A DNA stretch of 10,611 nucleotides from GW2011-AR5 sp041645025 (GTDB lineage Archaea; Aenigmatarchaeota; Aenigmatarchaeia; GW2011-AR5): NCBI GenBank assembly GCA_041645025.1, contig JBAZQV010000034.1, positions 1 to 10,611 on the forward strand. Reading direction: 5' to 3'. Below the pieces are notes generated by a model. The model did not search any database, was not told the origin of the DNA, and saw nothing but the letters and a program-made list of their open reading frames with translations. The number at the start of each line of letters is the position of its first letter. The first letter of the stretch is position 1. Both the position numbers and the translations under genes were made by a program. This document shows positions 1-4,824 of the stretch, one piece after another.

Positions 1-363
1 AACAAAAGCATGTCAATTTATAATTTTACCGGCTCAGGCTCAATAAGAGGCAACGAACTGATTCTCAATGGCAAAATAGGAAAAATAGAGCTCCCGGAAA
101 TAACTGTCGCCGTTCAGGAAACCATATCATCAAACTCAACGTTTACGAGCATGTCTGCTGATTACCTGACAGCAAAAGATATAACAATAAAAGGCACGAC
201 AGGAACACTGGCTGCCAGGGGCGCCACGACTCAGTTTTCCGGAGATATAACAATAACTTCGCCATCAGGCAGCTTTGAATTTTACAAAAACAACGTAGTG
301 TTCGCGCTTTCAGGCAGCGCCAGCAGGATATCAATACCGAGCGCCGGAATCTCTATCGGATAA
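1..363 (+). CDS. Beta-rich protein of unknown function, 5'-truncated by the window edge
   Basis: The reading frame is open at the left edge (Asn-Lys-Ser precede the first Met at position 10), so this is probably the C-terminal part of a longer protein; 120 codons are visible. I do not recognise a family. The visible part is rich in Ser, Thr, Gly and Ile with alternating hydrophobic and polar residues, as in repeated beta strands (for example the stretches SADYLTAKDITIKGTTG and TTQFSGDITITSPSGSFEF). This resembles extracellular or polymer-forming beta-solenoid proteins and the OstA/LptA-like fold in composition only. No membrane anchor or cysteine is present in the visible part. The TAA stop is the first three bases of a 20-bp perfect palindrome. 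A short complete protein starting at 10 cannot be excluded, but no promoter or ribosome site can be judged so near the edge. Confidence 0.6.
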   Translation, partial: NKSMSIYNFTGSGSIRGNELILNGKIGKIELPEITVAVQETISSNSTFTSMSADYLTAKDITIKGTTGTLAARGATTQFSGDITITSPSGSFEFYKNNVVFALSGSASRISIPSAGISIG

Positions 364-380
364 AAGACGTACGTCTTTTA
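361..380. terminator. 20-bp perfect palindrome between convergent genes, possible bidirectional terminator
   Basis: TAAAAGACGTACGTCTTTTA equals its own reverse complement. It begins with the TAA stop of the plus-strand gene. Its other end, TTA on the plus strand, is a TAA stop in the +1 frame of the minus-strand gene that converges on it. As RNA either strand could fold into a 6-8 bp stem with a GTAC or smaller loop, followed by U-rich sequence on the plus strand. The terminator role is inferred; a protein-binding site is the alternative. Confidence 0.5.
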
Positions 381-399
381 GCTTAGCTTCTGCTTATAC

Positions 400-744
400 T
401 CAACGGATTCCAGCTGCTGCTAGCGATTCTTGATGCCTAGGTAGCCATGTAGCGTTTTCATATTCTTCTCGTAGGTCTTCTGGTATGTTATCTTCTGCGA
501 CTTCCATGATAGTTAAATGGCGCGCACTAGAGCCTTCTAAAAGCGCATCGCATACATGGCTTAAATCAAATGGTGAAAAAACCAGAACATACATCCTGGA
601 GTCTCCGCTTATACCAAGGGAATGAACTCCTCCGTAGCATTGGCTTATCTTACTTTTTCCAGGACGAACTAGGCATTCATATTGAGGATGACCTCTTAAT
701 GACGCTTCTTCAGCAGAAACCAAATATCTTCCGAACAATTTCAT
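400..744 (-). CDS. Unknown 114-aa protein, possibly frameshifted at the C-terminus
   Basis: I do not recognise this protein. It is a soluble-looking mixed alpha/beta protein with no membrane segment; a central segment (about residues 47-60, MYVLVFSPFDLSHV) is hydrophobic, and an acidic stretch follows (EVAEDNIPEDLREEYEN). The ATG at 744 is supported by an A/T-rich TATA-like box centred about 25 nt upstream, giving a leaderless transcript. The end is uncertain: in the +1 frame the last bases read LESVEYKQKLS and stop exactly at the edge of the 361-380 palindrome. A one-base insertion near 410-425 would therefore explain the odd tail SLAAAGIR. The +1 frame upstream of a TAG near 421-424 also reads plausibly, so this is only a possibility. 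If real, the original gene ran from 378 to 744. Confidence 0.55.
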   Translation of the reverse strand: MKLFGRYLVSAEEASLRGHPQYECLVRPGKSKISQCYGGVHSLGISGDSRMYVLVFSPFDLSHVCDALLEGSSARHLTIMEVAEDNIPEDLREEYENATWLPRHQESLAAAGIR

Positions 745-757
745 AAATAACAGATAA

Positions 758-772
758 CTTATAATTATTTAA
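758..772 (-). promoter_or_regulatory. TATA-like box for the 400-744 gene
   Basis: On the minus strand the box reads TTAAATAATTATAAG. Its first half is centred about 25 nt before the ATG at 744, the spacing expected for an archaeal leaderless promoter. Confidence 0.4.
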
Positions 773-773
773 G

Positions 774-992
774 TCATTCTTCCTCGATTAATTCAGCTGC
801 ACATTTGACGCAAACCAAAATTTCTGAATAAAGACCAGATTCAATTGATTGTTTTGTCGCCGGGCTTACCCAGATATAATTGCCGCATTTTGAGCAGGCA
901 TCTTTGTAAGATAGTTCGACTGCTGGTAGTTTGCCTTCTACCGCACTCATGCAAACAGTTATCCCGTCTTTCATTATAATTGACCTTTCCAT
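774..992 (-). CDS. Small zinc-ribbon protein (72 aa)
   Basis: Two CxxC knuckles, C33-S-K-C36 and C61-V-K-C64, are separated by 24 residues containing an aromatic/Trp strand (NYIWVS) and a short helix. This is the layout of a four-cysteine zinc ribbon. The C-terminus is acidic (ELIEEE). The specific function is unknown; small ribbons of this type bind nucleic acid or protein partners. An internal ATG at 974 (Met7, followed by KDG) is an alternative start: it has GGAAAGGTC shortly upstream, a fair Shine-Dalgarno sequence, and would give a 66-aa protein. No clear TATA box lies in the 40 nt between this gene and the membrane protein gene upstream on the same strand, so the two may be co-transcribed. 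Confidence 0.65.
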   Translation of the reverse strand: MERSIIMKDGITVCMSAVEGKLPAVELSYKDACSKCGNYIWVSPATKQSIESGLYSEILVCVKCAAELIEEE

Positions 993-1032
993 TCCAGCTT
1001 GATCTCACACACAAGCCCAGCTCTCAGTTTAG

Positions 1033-1623
1033 CTAATCTTCCTCACGTTTCTTCTTTTTCTTGTGCTCTATAACTGGTAACGGTGTTATGTGACTGCTAG
1101 GTTTTGCCTTTTCTTTAGACTCTTCTAGTTCAGCATAGTCCTTCTCCCAGCTTCCTAGTCTTCTTTTTTTCTGGATTGCCGAAGCGAATCTTATCTGCTG
1201 CTCCTTCTTCTGCAATTCTTTTTCCCGCTCTTCCAGCTCCTTTTCCTTCTTCTTGTCACGTTTATCAGGTTCCTCTTTCTCCCCCTTTTCCTTGACCTTC
1301 TTTTCACCGTGCGGGACAGGAACCTTCTTGGCAGCCTTTTCCGCTATTCCTAGGACTCTATAGATCGATTTGCCAACCAGATAGACAAAATAGACGCTAA
1401 GACCAAGCAGTATGAAAGAGAACATGGAGTCGCGGTCAATCGGTATGTCAAATCCAAAGAAGCGGTTCATGACCACAGGAAACACTATGGCTGCAATGAC
1501 TATCCAGACCGCGTTGAGCAGTATGGAGAATACTTTTTTCATGGACACGACAAACAGTATGAAAATTATCAGCAGCAGGAACGCTGTCGTAGTGTCCAGA
1601 TTTGAAAGAAATTCAAATGCCAT
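1033..1623 (-). CDS. Membrane protein with three TM helices and a highly charged coiled-coil tail
   Basis: The 196-aa protein has hydrophobic segments at about residues 12-28, 31-52 and 67-88, so it should be an integral membrane protein. After residue 92 it becomes an almost uninterrupted Lys/Glu region (KEKGEKEEPDKRDKKKEKELEE and on) with heptad-like spacing through about residue 145, then a basic end (HKKKKKREED). I do not recognise a family. The architecture suggests a membrane anchor with an extended helical tail, most likely cytoplasmic by the positive-inside rule, which could bind nucleic acid or ribosomes; this is inference. The ATG at 1623 has a TATA box, TATAAATA, ending 20 nt upstream, so the message is nearly leaderless. 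The zinc-ribbon gene follows after 40 nt on the same strand and may share this promoter. Confidence 0.75.
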   Translation of the reverse strand: MAFEFLSNLDTTTAFLLLIIFILFVVSMKKVFSILLNAVWIVIAAIVFPVVMNRFFGFDIPIDRDSMFSFILLGLSVYFVYLVGKSIYRVLGIAEKAAKKVPVPHGEKKVKEKGEKEEPDKRDKKKEKELEEREKELQKKEQQIRFASAIQKKRRLGSWEKDYAELEESKEKAKPSSHITPLPVIEHKKKKKREED

Positions 1624-1643
1624 AAAATTAATTGCGCCGTGGA

Positions 1644-1651
1644 TATTTATA
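1644..1651 (-). promoter_or_regulatory. TATA box of the 1033-1623 membrane protein gene
   Basis: TATAAATA on the minus strand, 20 nt from its 3' edge to the ATG at 1623, is in the normal position for an archaeal box A serving a leaderless or near-leaderless transcript. Confidence 0.55.
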
Positions 1652-1689
1652 CACTATTGTAAAACTTTTGGAGCGTCTTGCTCACTCGG

Positions 1690-1911
1690 TCATATTTTTG
1701 AGAATACTTCAATAGGATAGTCATGTAATCTTTTATCGTCACCTATAACATAAATTAATGATATATTAGCACCTCTTTTATCCCCATAAATTGTTCTACC
1801 CAAGGCTTCAACAAAATATGTCTTTCCAATAGTCAAGCCAAGACGTTCTGCTACAGCCATTACAGAATCGCGGTGTTTAATTTCTTCTCTACCCACGAAA
1901 ATTGTTTGCAT
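1690..1911 (-). CDS. Unknown 73-aa protein
   Basis: I do not recognise a family. The first third looks helical (REEIKHRDSVMAVAERLGL). The remainder alternates hydrophobic and charged residues with turns (GKTYFVEALGRTIYGDKRGANISLIYVIGDDKRLHDYPIEVF), which suggests a small beta barrel or SH3-like fold. There are no cysteines and no membrane segment, so it should be a soluble cytoplasmic protein. The start is well placed: a strong TATA box, TTTATATAC, lies 21-29 nt upstream of the ATG, predicting a leaderless transcript. The gene has its own promoter, and the 66 nt between its stop and the next gene's ATG hold that gene's TATA box, so it is probably monocistronic. Confidence 0.6.
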   Translation of the reverse strand: MQTIFVGREEIKHRDSVMAVAERLGLTIGKTYFVEALGRTIYGDKRGANISLIYVIGDDKRLHDYPIEVFSKI

Positions 1912-1931
1912 AATTAAAAAATATCAGAAAA

Positions 1932-1940
1932 GTATATAAA
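1932..1940 (-). promoter_or_regulatory. TATA box of the 1690-1911 gene
   Basis: TTTATATAC on the minus strand, centred about 25 nt before the ATG at 1911. It directly abuts the TGA stop (1941-1943) of the upstream 52-aa gene, so the two genes are packed with no spare sequence. Confidence 0.6.
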
Positions 1941-2099
1941 TCAAATTCGCTTTACCACATAGAGCGCCGCGAGTATGAGGAAAACAACAGCCAGCGCTAT
2001 TGTTGTCATGCCAATAGAGCTGCTGGTAAGTGCAGTCCTGAGTACGTCTAAGGAAAGCAGTATTCCCACAATATATCTGAACCAGCTTCCTCCAGCCAT
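1941..2099 (-). CDS. 52-aa membrane protein with two TM helices
   Basis: This small gene begins MAGGSWFRYIVGILLSLDVL and ends AALYVVKRI. Residues about 7-24 and 31-48 are hydrophobic and could form a two-helix hairpin, with the polar turn RTALTSSSIG between them and a basic C-terminus (KRI). No family is recognised. Codon choice and the coherent hydrophobic pattern favour this frame over a 63-aa ORF in another frame at 1924-2115, whose translation is rich in Cys, His and Trp and makes no sense. The ATG at 2099 sits 25-28 nt after the TATA-like box TTATTTAAAA, fitting a leaderless start. An in-frame ATG at 2120 would add seven residues (MPCLIFR) but would lie too close to the box. Confidence 0.6.
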   Translation of the reverse strand: MAGGSWFRYIVGILLSLDVLRTALTSSSIGMTTIALAVVFLILAALYVVKRI

Positions 2100-2121
2100 T
2101 CGAAATATTAGGCATGGCATT

Positions 2122-2132
2122 TTTTAAATAAG
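2122..2132 (-). promoter_or_regulatory. TATA-like box of the 52-aa membrane protein gene
   Basis: On the minus strand the sequence is CTTATTTAAAA, about 27 nt before the ATG at 2099. It also lies just beyond the restored stop (2135-2137) of the gene upstream. Confidence 0.4.
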
Positions 2133-2150
2133 AATCATTTCAGGTTCAGC

Positions 2151-2561
2151 TCAACGTATAGCTGGTTGAACAGTTCGCCTATTTGAAAGCCCCTTTTCAT
2201 ATTTCAGTCTCATTTCTTCGGACAATAATTTTAACTCATCTCCAGTCAGGGGAGATAGTTCACTCGTTGGCACCCATTGTTTTATATCCGTGCTTGTTAT
2301 TTGTTTTTTGATTTTTTCAGGAAAACCGTTGTGTATTGTGTAACTCAACGTGTTTGCACAAATGGGAAATACAGCATTATACACTATTTCTGTAATCTCT
2401 TTAACAGCTCCGGGAAAATCGGGTTTTTTTCGGCGAACCCAAAGAAAGTCCCCTATTTCAGGACAGTCGATTTCAACAAGCCCATGATATGCTTCGTTGT
2501 CCTGCCCAACATATATTTGGACAGACTCCCGTCTTGTCTTAAAGTCAATAATTCTTGCCAT
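2151..2561 (-). CDS. Unknown 136-aa protein with a probable C-terminal frameshift
   Basis: No family is recognised. The N-terminal half looks like a mixed alpha/beta soluble domain (Gln-, Asp- and Glu-rich, with VEIDCPEIGDFLWVRRKKPDF). A helix near the end contains LTGDELKLLSEEMRLKYEKG. After that Gly the annotated frame reads LSNRRTVQPAIR and stops at 2151. Skipping one G of the GGGG run (CCCC at 2190-2193 on the plus strand) instead gives FQIGELFNQLYVELNLK and a TGA at 2135-2137. That tail is far more protein-like and continues the amphipathic helix. I infer a one-base insertion in a homopolymer, either a sequencing error or a recent mutation; the intact gene would span 2135-2561. The ATG at 2561 follows a TATA box, GATTTATAAAG, centred 29 nt upstream. 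Confidence 0.6.
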   Translation of the reverse strand: MARIIDFKTRRESVQIYVGQDNEAYHGLVEIDCPEIGDFLWVRRKKPDFPGAVKEITEIVYNAVFPICANTLSYTIHNGFPEKIKKQITSTDIKQWVPTSELSPLTGDELKLLSEEMRLKYEKGLSNRRTVQPAIR

Positions 2562-2584
2562 ATGAGGTAACTGATTTAAAGCAA

Positions 2585-2595
2585 CTTTATAAATC
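2585..2595 (-). promoter_or_regulatory. TATA box of the 2151-2561 gene
   Basis: GATTTATAAAG on the minus strand, centred 29 nt before the ATG at 2561. It starts only three bases beyond the stop codon of the GTPase gene (2599-2601). Confidence 0.55.
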
Positions 2596-2598
2596 GTT

Positions 2599-3414
2599 CT
2601 ATTTCACATGCAGCTCTACCATGTCGCCGTCGCGCAGCGGATAGTTGAGGCCTGCCTGTATTATTCTTCCGCCTCTTGTTATGCGTGCAAATCTGAAGTT
2701 TGTCACGAAATCTTTATGAATGCGAACAGCGAAGTCCTTTATTGTTGCGCCTACTGACAAAGCCATTGGCGAAAACTGCTTGATACCTTTGGAGTCTTTC
2801 CACACGATCTTTTTTGTGTAAACAACCATCAGGCCAAGCATCGACCAAATTTTTTCCTTGAGGATGTTTTTCTCGTCGCTCGCCTTGATTACAATGCGTT
2901 TATGCCGTATGTAGTTGTTTTCCAGGACACCTTCTATTATACTTTGTTCCTTGCTGTCATTGGCAACAACTATTATCGCATCAGCGCACCGGGCTATGCT
3001 CATGTATTCGGGATCAAAGGTGGATGGTATTTCCACTAACTGAACTTTTATGCCCTTGTAGTCCATCATGCCTATTTCCGGCTTTGTGGTGGTGTAGGGC
3101 GTGACAGAAATTTTAGGCTTTGCATCTGTTAGCTTCGAGAGAAGCGTGGATTTGCCGCTGTTTGCCAGACCTATGATGCACAGCTGGGCATCGCCTTCCT
3201 TTTTTACGCCCACATGCCGCGCGCCCTTCTTCTCACTCTCTTTTTTGAGTTTGGCTAATCTGGCTGTGAGCTGCGCATGGGCATTCTCGCTGCCATGGTG
3301 GCGCGGCAGAAGTCTTATCATCTCTTCAAGCGCGGCTACCTTTTCCTCCTTGCTTTTCGCTGACTTGAAGCGATCCTCGGCCTTGTAATATTCCATTGGC
3401 GCGTTTACTGGCAT
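2599..3414 (-). CDS. TGS-domain GTPase of the OBG/DRG group with degenerate G3 and G4 motifs
   Basis: The 271-aa protein has the archaeal TGS-GTPase layout. A helical N-terminal segment (about residues 8-60, ending KHHG-like PRHHGSEN and a charged helix) precedes a G domain with P-loop GLANSGKST at 82-90 and a switch-I TTT at 108-110. A C-terminal TGS-like domain occupies about 205-271 (ARITRGGRIIQAGLNYPLRDGDMVELHV). Proteins of this group act as GTP-dependent ribosome- or RNA-associated factors. DRG proteins are usually near 360 aa, so this is a short relative. The G3 motif, normally DxxG, reads E128-I-P-S131, and the G4 NKxD position reads IKASDEK (176-182), so nucleotide hydrolysis or guanine specificity may be altered. 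A TATA box lies 31-41 nt upstream of the ATG, leaving a leader of about 10 nt. It is divergent from the response-regulator gene. Confidence 0.85.
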   Translation of the reverse strand: MPVNAPMEYYKAEDRFKSAKSKEEKVAALEEMIRLLPRHHGSENAHAQLTARLAKLKKESEKKGARHVGVKKEGDAQLCIIGLANSGKSTLLSKLTDAKPKISVTPYTTTKPEIGMMDYKGIKVQLVEIPSTFDPEYMSIARCADAIIVVANDSKEQSIIEGVLENNYIRHKRIVIKASDEKNILKEKIWSMLGLMVVYTKKIVWKDSKGIKQFSPMALSVGATIKDFAVRIHKDFVTNFRFARITRGGRIIQAGLNYPLRDGDMVELHVK

Positions 3415-3444
3415 AATATGCTTTCTTCAGCAACCCGTAAAAAG

Positions 3445-3455
3445 CTTTATATATT
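3445..3455 (-). promoter_or_regulatory. TATA box of the TGS GTPase gene
   Basis: AATATATAAAG on the minus strand. A transcription start about 25 nt downstream would fall near 3424, ten bases before the ATG at 3414. Confidence 0.55.
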
Positions 3456-3460
3456 ACTTG

Positions 3461-3474
3461 CTACTATATAGTAG
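3461..3474. promoter_or_regulatory. 14-bp perfect palindrome containing the TATA box of the response-regulator gene
   Basis: CTACTATATAGTAG is its own reverse complement. Its core TATATA is centred about 25 nt before the ATG at 3492, so it can serve as the TATA box of the receiver gene, and a dimeric repressor bound there would block promoter access. It lies between two divergent genes and abuts the GTPase TATA box. Confidence 0.45.
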
Positions 3475-3491
3475 TTATATATGTGATAATT

Positions 3492-3887
3492 ATGAGTGAT
3501 AAGAAAAAAGTGATGGTTGTTGACGACCACGATTCTATGAGAAGTTTCGCAGAAACTGTATTAAGAGGAGCTGGCTATGAAACAATGGGTTTTGATAGTG
3601 CAGAAAAGGCCAAAGAGTCATGGCACGGATATAATCCTGACGTTGTTCTTACAGATTACAAAATGCCTGGCATGGATGGATATCAACTCGCCGAAAGCCT
3701 TATTTTTGACGGTTATAGAGGGAAAAAAGTATTGATGTCGGGCAACCCAGGAGAAATGTATGAAAACCATCCTGAGGTAAAAGGTTTGTTTGATGTTTAT
3801 TTTGACGGGTTTGTTGAAAAACCGTTTACTGCTGACCAGCTTCTGGACGAGCTTGCCCGAGTTCTTGGTGAGCTTCAATCACAATAA
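3492..3887 (+). CDS. Stand-alone CheY-like response regulator receiver protein
   Basis: The 131-aa protein is a single receiver domain with all phosphotransfer residues: acidic pair D11-D12, phospho-acceptor D55 (in VVLTDYKMPGMDG), switch Ser S83 (KVLMSGNPGE) and Lys K110 (VEKPF). It has no output domain, so it would signal through protein-protein contacts or act as a phosphate relay, as CheY and Spo0F do; no partner kinase is in the window. I chose ATG 3492 over an in-frame GTG at 3483 because the TATATA core of the 3461-3474 palindrome lies about 25 nt before the ATG, and receivers start just before the first beta strand. The last 62 bp overlap the 3' end of the convergent methyltransferase gene. 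A segment between the switch Ser and the Lys (about 85-106) is longer than in minimal receivers. Confidence 0.9.
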   Translation: MSDKKKVMVVDDHDSMRSFAETVLRGAGYETMGFDSAEKAKESWHGYNPDVVLTDYKMPGMDGYQLAESLIFDGYRGKKVLMSGNPGEMYENHPEVKGLFDVYFDGFVEKPFTADQLLDELARVLGELQSQ

Positions 3888-4440
3888 GTTCTTCCCATTC
3901 TATTTTCTCTCTCGCTACTGACTTTACTTTCATGCCATGCTTTATGAATAATTCCATAACTTCTTTCTCTCCTGTAAGAGAAGAAATAAGCAATAGAATA
4001 ATACCCTCTGGCTTGAGATGGTCTTTTGCCTTACTTACGAATCTTTCTATAACTTCTCTTCCTGTAGCACCGCCAGCATAAGTAATGTCTGTCTCACCTT
4101 CTTCAACCGGCAGATAGGGCGGGTTAAGAACAATTAAATCAAACCGCCCGGTTACGTTTGAAAAAAGGTCAGAATCAAATGACGTTAAATTGCATCCCAG
4201 TCGCTCGGCATTTTCTTTAGTAGCTTTTACAGCCTCTGAGTTAATATCAGCAGAAGTGACAAGCGCGCCTTTCTTCGCCATAATTATCGAGAGAAAACCA
4301 GACCCGCAGCCGATTTCGAGTATTGTCTTGCCGCTTAAATCAAGCTTTTCTATGGCTTTTGCCATTAGCAGCGAATCTTCTGCCGGATAATAGACGCTTT
4401 CCGGCACCTCAAAGATCATATTGCCGTAATAAAAGTCCAT
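3826..4440 (-). CDS. HemK2/Mtq2-type N5-glutamine methyltransferase (release factor aRF1)
   Basis: This is a 204-aa class I SAM-dependent methyltransferase. The N-terminal motif VYYPAEDSLLM (16-26) is typical of the HemK2/Mtq2 branch. The SAM loop is EIGCGSG (42-48), the ribose-binding Asp is D65 in SADIN, and the catalytic NPPY is at 106-109. The family methylates the Gln of the GGQ motif in the class I release factor; in archaea and eukaryotes the target is aRF1/eRF1, with a Trm112 partner, rather than the bacterial PrmC system. The absence of PrmC's extra N-terminal helical domain agrees with this. The C-terminal tail after VIEAH (about 16 residues, ELGQARPEAGQQ) runs past the usual end of the fold and overlaps the receiver gene. 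GGTGA lies 13 nt before the ATG, and the gene follows the frameshifted small gene closely, so the two are probably one transcript. Confidence 0.88.
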   Translation of the reverse strand: MDFYYGNMIFEVPESVYYPAEDSLLMAKAIEKLDLSGKTILEIGCGSGFLSIIMAKKGALVTSADINSEAVKATKENAERLGCNLTSFDSDLFSNVTGRFDLIVLNPPYLPVEEGETDITYAGGATGREVIERFVSKAKDHLKPEGIILLLISSLTGEKEVMELFIKHGMKVKSVAREKIEWEELIVIEAHQELGQARPEAGQQ

Positions 4441-4459
4441 AGAATTAGTTATTTCACCG

Positions 4460-4726
4460 TTAACCAGTTAAACCTTCTCTTTGAGGTCTAGCACGGCTTT
4501 CCTTTGCATTTCCCTCATACGGTTTCCGACATCTGACAGATCCACAAAGTGAGTCATAACTCATGGGTCCATCACCCAGGATTCCACCCTCCTCCCTTAA
4601 TTCTATGCGACTATGTTGTCCTACAGATTTTCTGAGGGCATCATAAACGGCGCTCACAAGTATCGGATCACTTGACGCAACGCCAACTTTCGTAACTCCA
4701 TTATCGTATTTCAATCGAAATTTCAT
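4460..4726 (-). CDS. Small unknown protein, frameshifted in its C-terminal third
   Basis: The first 60 residues (MKFRLKYDNGVTKVGVASSD onward) look like a real small alpha/beta protein: a beta strand pair, then a helix DPILVSAVYDALRKSVGQ, then RIELREEGGILGDGPMSYDSL. Beyond this point the open frame becomes unnatural (CGSVRCRKPYEGNAKESRARP). Removing one T from the TTT run (AAA at 4546-4548 on the plus strand) restores VDLSDVGNRMREMQRKAVLD followed by LKEKV and a TAA at 4468-4470. That is a convincing amphipathic helix and gives an 85-residue protein. The frame break is seen directly; whether it is a sequencing error, a pseudogene or programmed is unknown. The size recalls Pcc1-type KEOPS subunits, but I see no diagnostic match. 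The gene precedes the methyltransferase on the same strand and is divergent from gltX. Confidence 0.55.
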   Translation of the reverse strand: MKFRLKYDNGVTKVGVASSDPILVSAVYDALRKSVGQHSRIELREEGGILGDGPMSYDSLCGSVRCRKPYEGNAKESRARPQREGLTG

Positions 4727-4746
4727 GCTTTTGATATGTATAAAAC

Positions 4747-4755
4747 AAATTTAAG
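4747..4755 (-). promoter_or_regulatory. TATA-like box of the 4460-4726 gene
   Basis: CTTAAATTT on the minus strand is centred about 25 nt before the ATG at 4726. A second A/T-rich box, TTTTATA, lies closer (about 16 nt) and is less well placed. Confidence 0.35.
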
Positions 4756-4780
4756 CGCATTATCAGCATTTTTTTGTTAA

Positions 4781-4790
4781 CCTTTAAATC
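4781..4790 (+). promoter_or_regulatory. TATA box of gltX
   Basis: CCTTTAAATC lies about 39 nt before the TTG start at 4825. The predicted transcription start is near 4811, leaving a short leader that includes the ribosome site AAGGTG. Confidence 0.5.
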
Positions 4791-4811
4791 TACTGCCAAC
4801 CATAGAATAGT

Positions 4812-4817
4812 AAGGTG
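4812..4817 (+). promoter_or_regulatory. Shine-Dalgarno sequence that decides the gltX start
   Basis: AAGGTG matches the archaeal anti-SD complement (GGAGGTGAT) and lies 7 nt before a TTG codon at 4825. The protein that follows, DDLIKKYTLINALEH, matches the usual N-terminus of archaeal GluRS, so the TTG is chosen over an upstream TTG at 4774 that overlaps the TATA box. Confidence 0.65.
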
Positions 4818-4824
4818 TTTATTC

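Noticed and set aside
378..402. Programmed +1 frameshifting at CGT TGA G, shared by the 400-744 and 2151-2561 genes
   Set aside because: The context resembles the RF2 CTT TGA C signal, but the tRNA would re-pair poorly after slipping, and in the second gene the better frame change is upstream at a G run; the shared GTT GAG (Val-Glu) explains the coincidence.
1412..1720. 102-aa plus-strand ORF opposite the membrane protein gene
   Set aside because: It is the antisense shadow of the transmembrane coding region, with no promoter and Met/Ser-rich nonsense composition.
1924..2115. 63-aa minus-strand ORF
   Set aside because: Its translation is rich in Cys, His and Trp with no pattern, whereas another frame over the same bases encodes a clean two-helix membrane protein with a well-placed promoter.
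3483..3491. GTG start for the response regulator
   Set aside because: The predicted leaderless transcription start and the receiver fold both favour ATG 3492.
4774..4824. N-terminal extension of gltX from a TTG at 4774
   Set aside because: It would start upstream of the predicted transcription start and overlap the TATA box; AAGGTG plus the family N-terminus point to TTG 4825.
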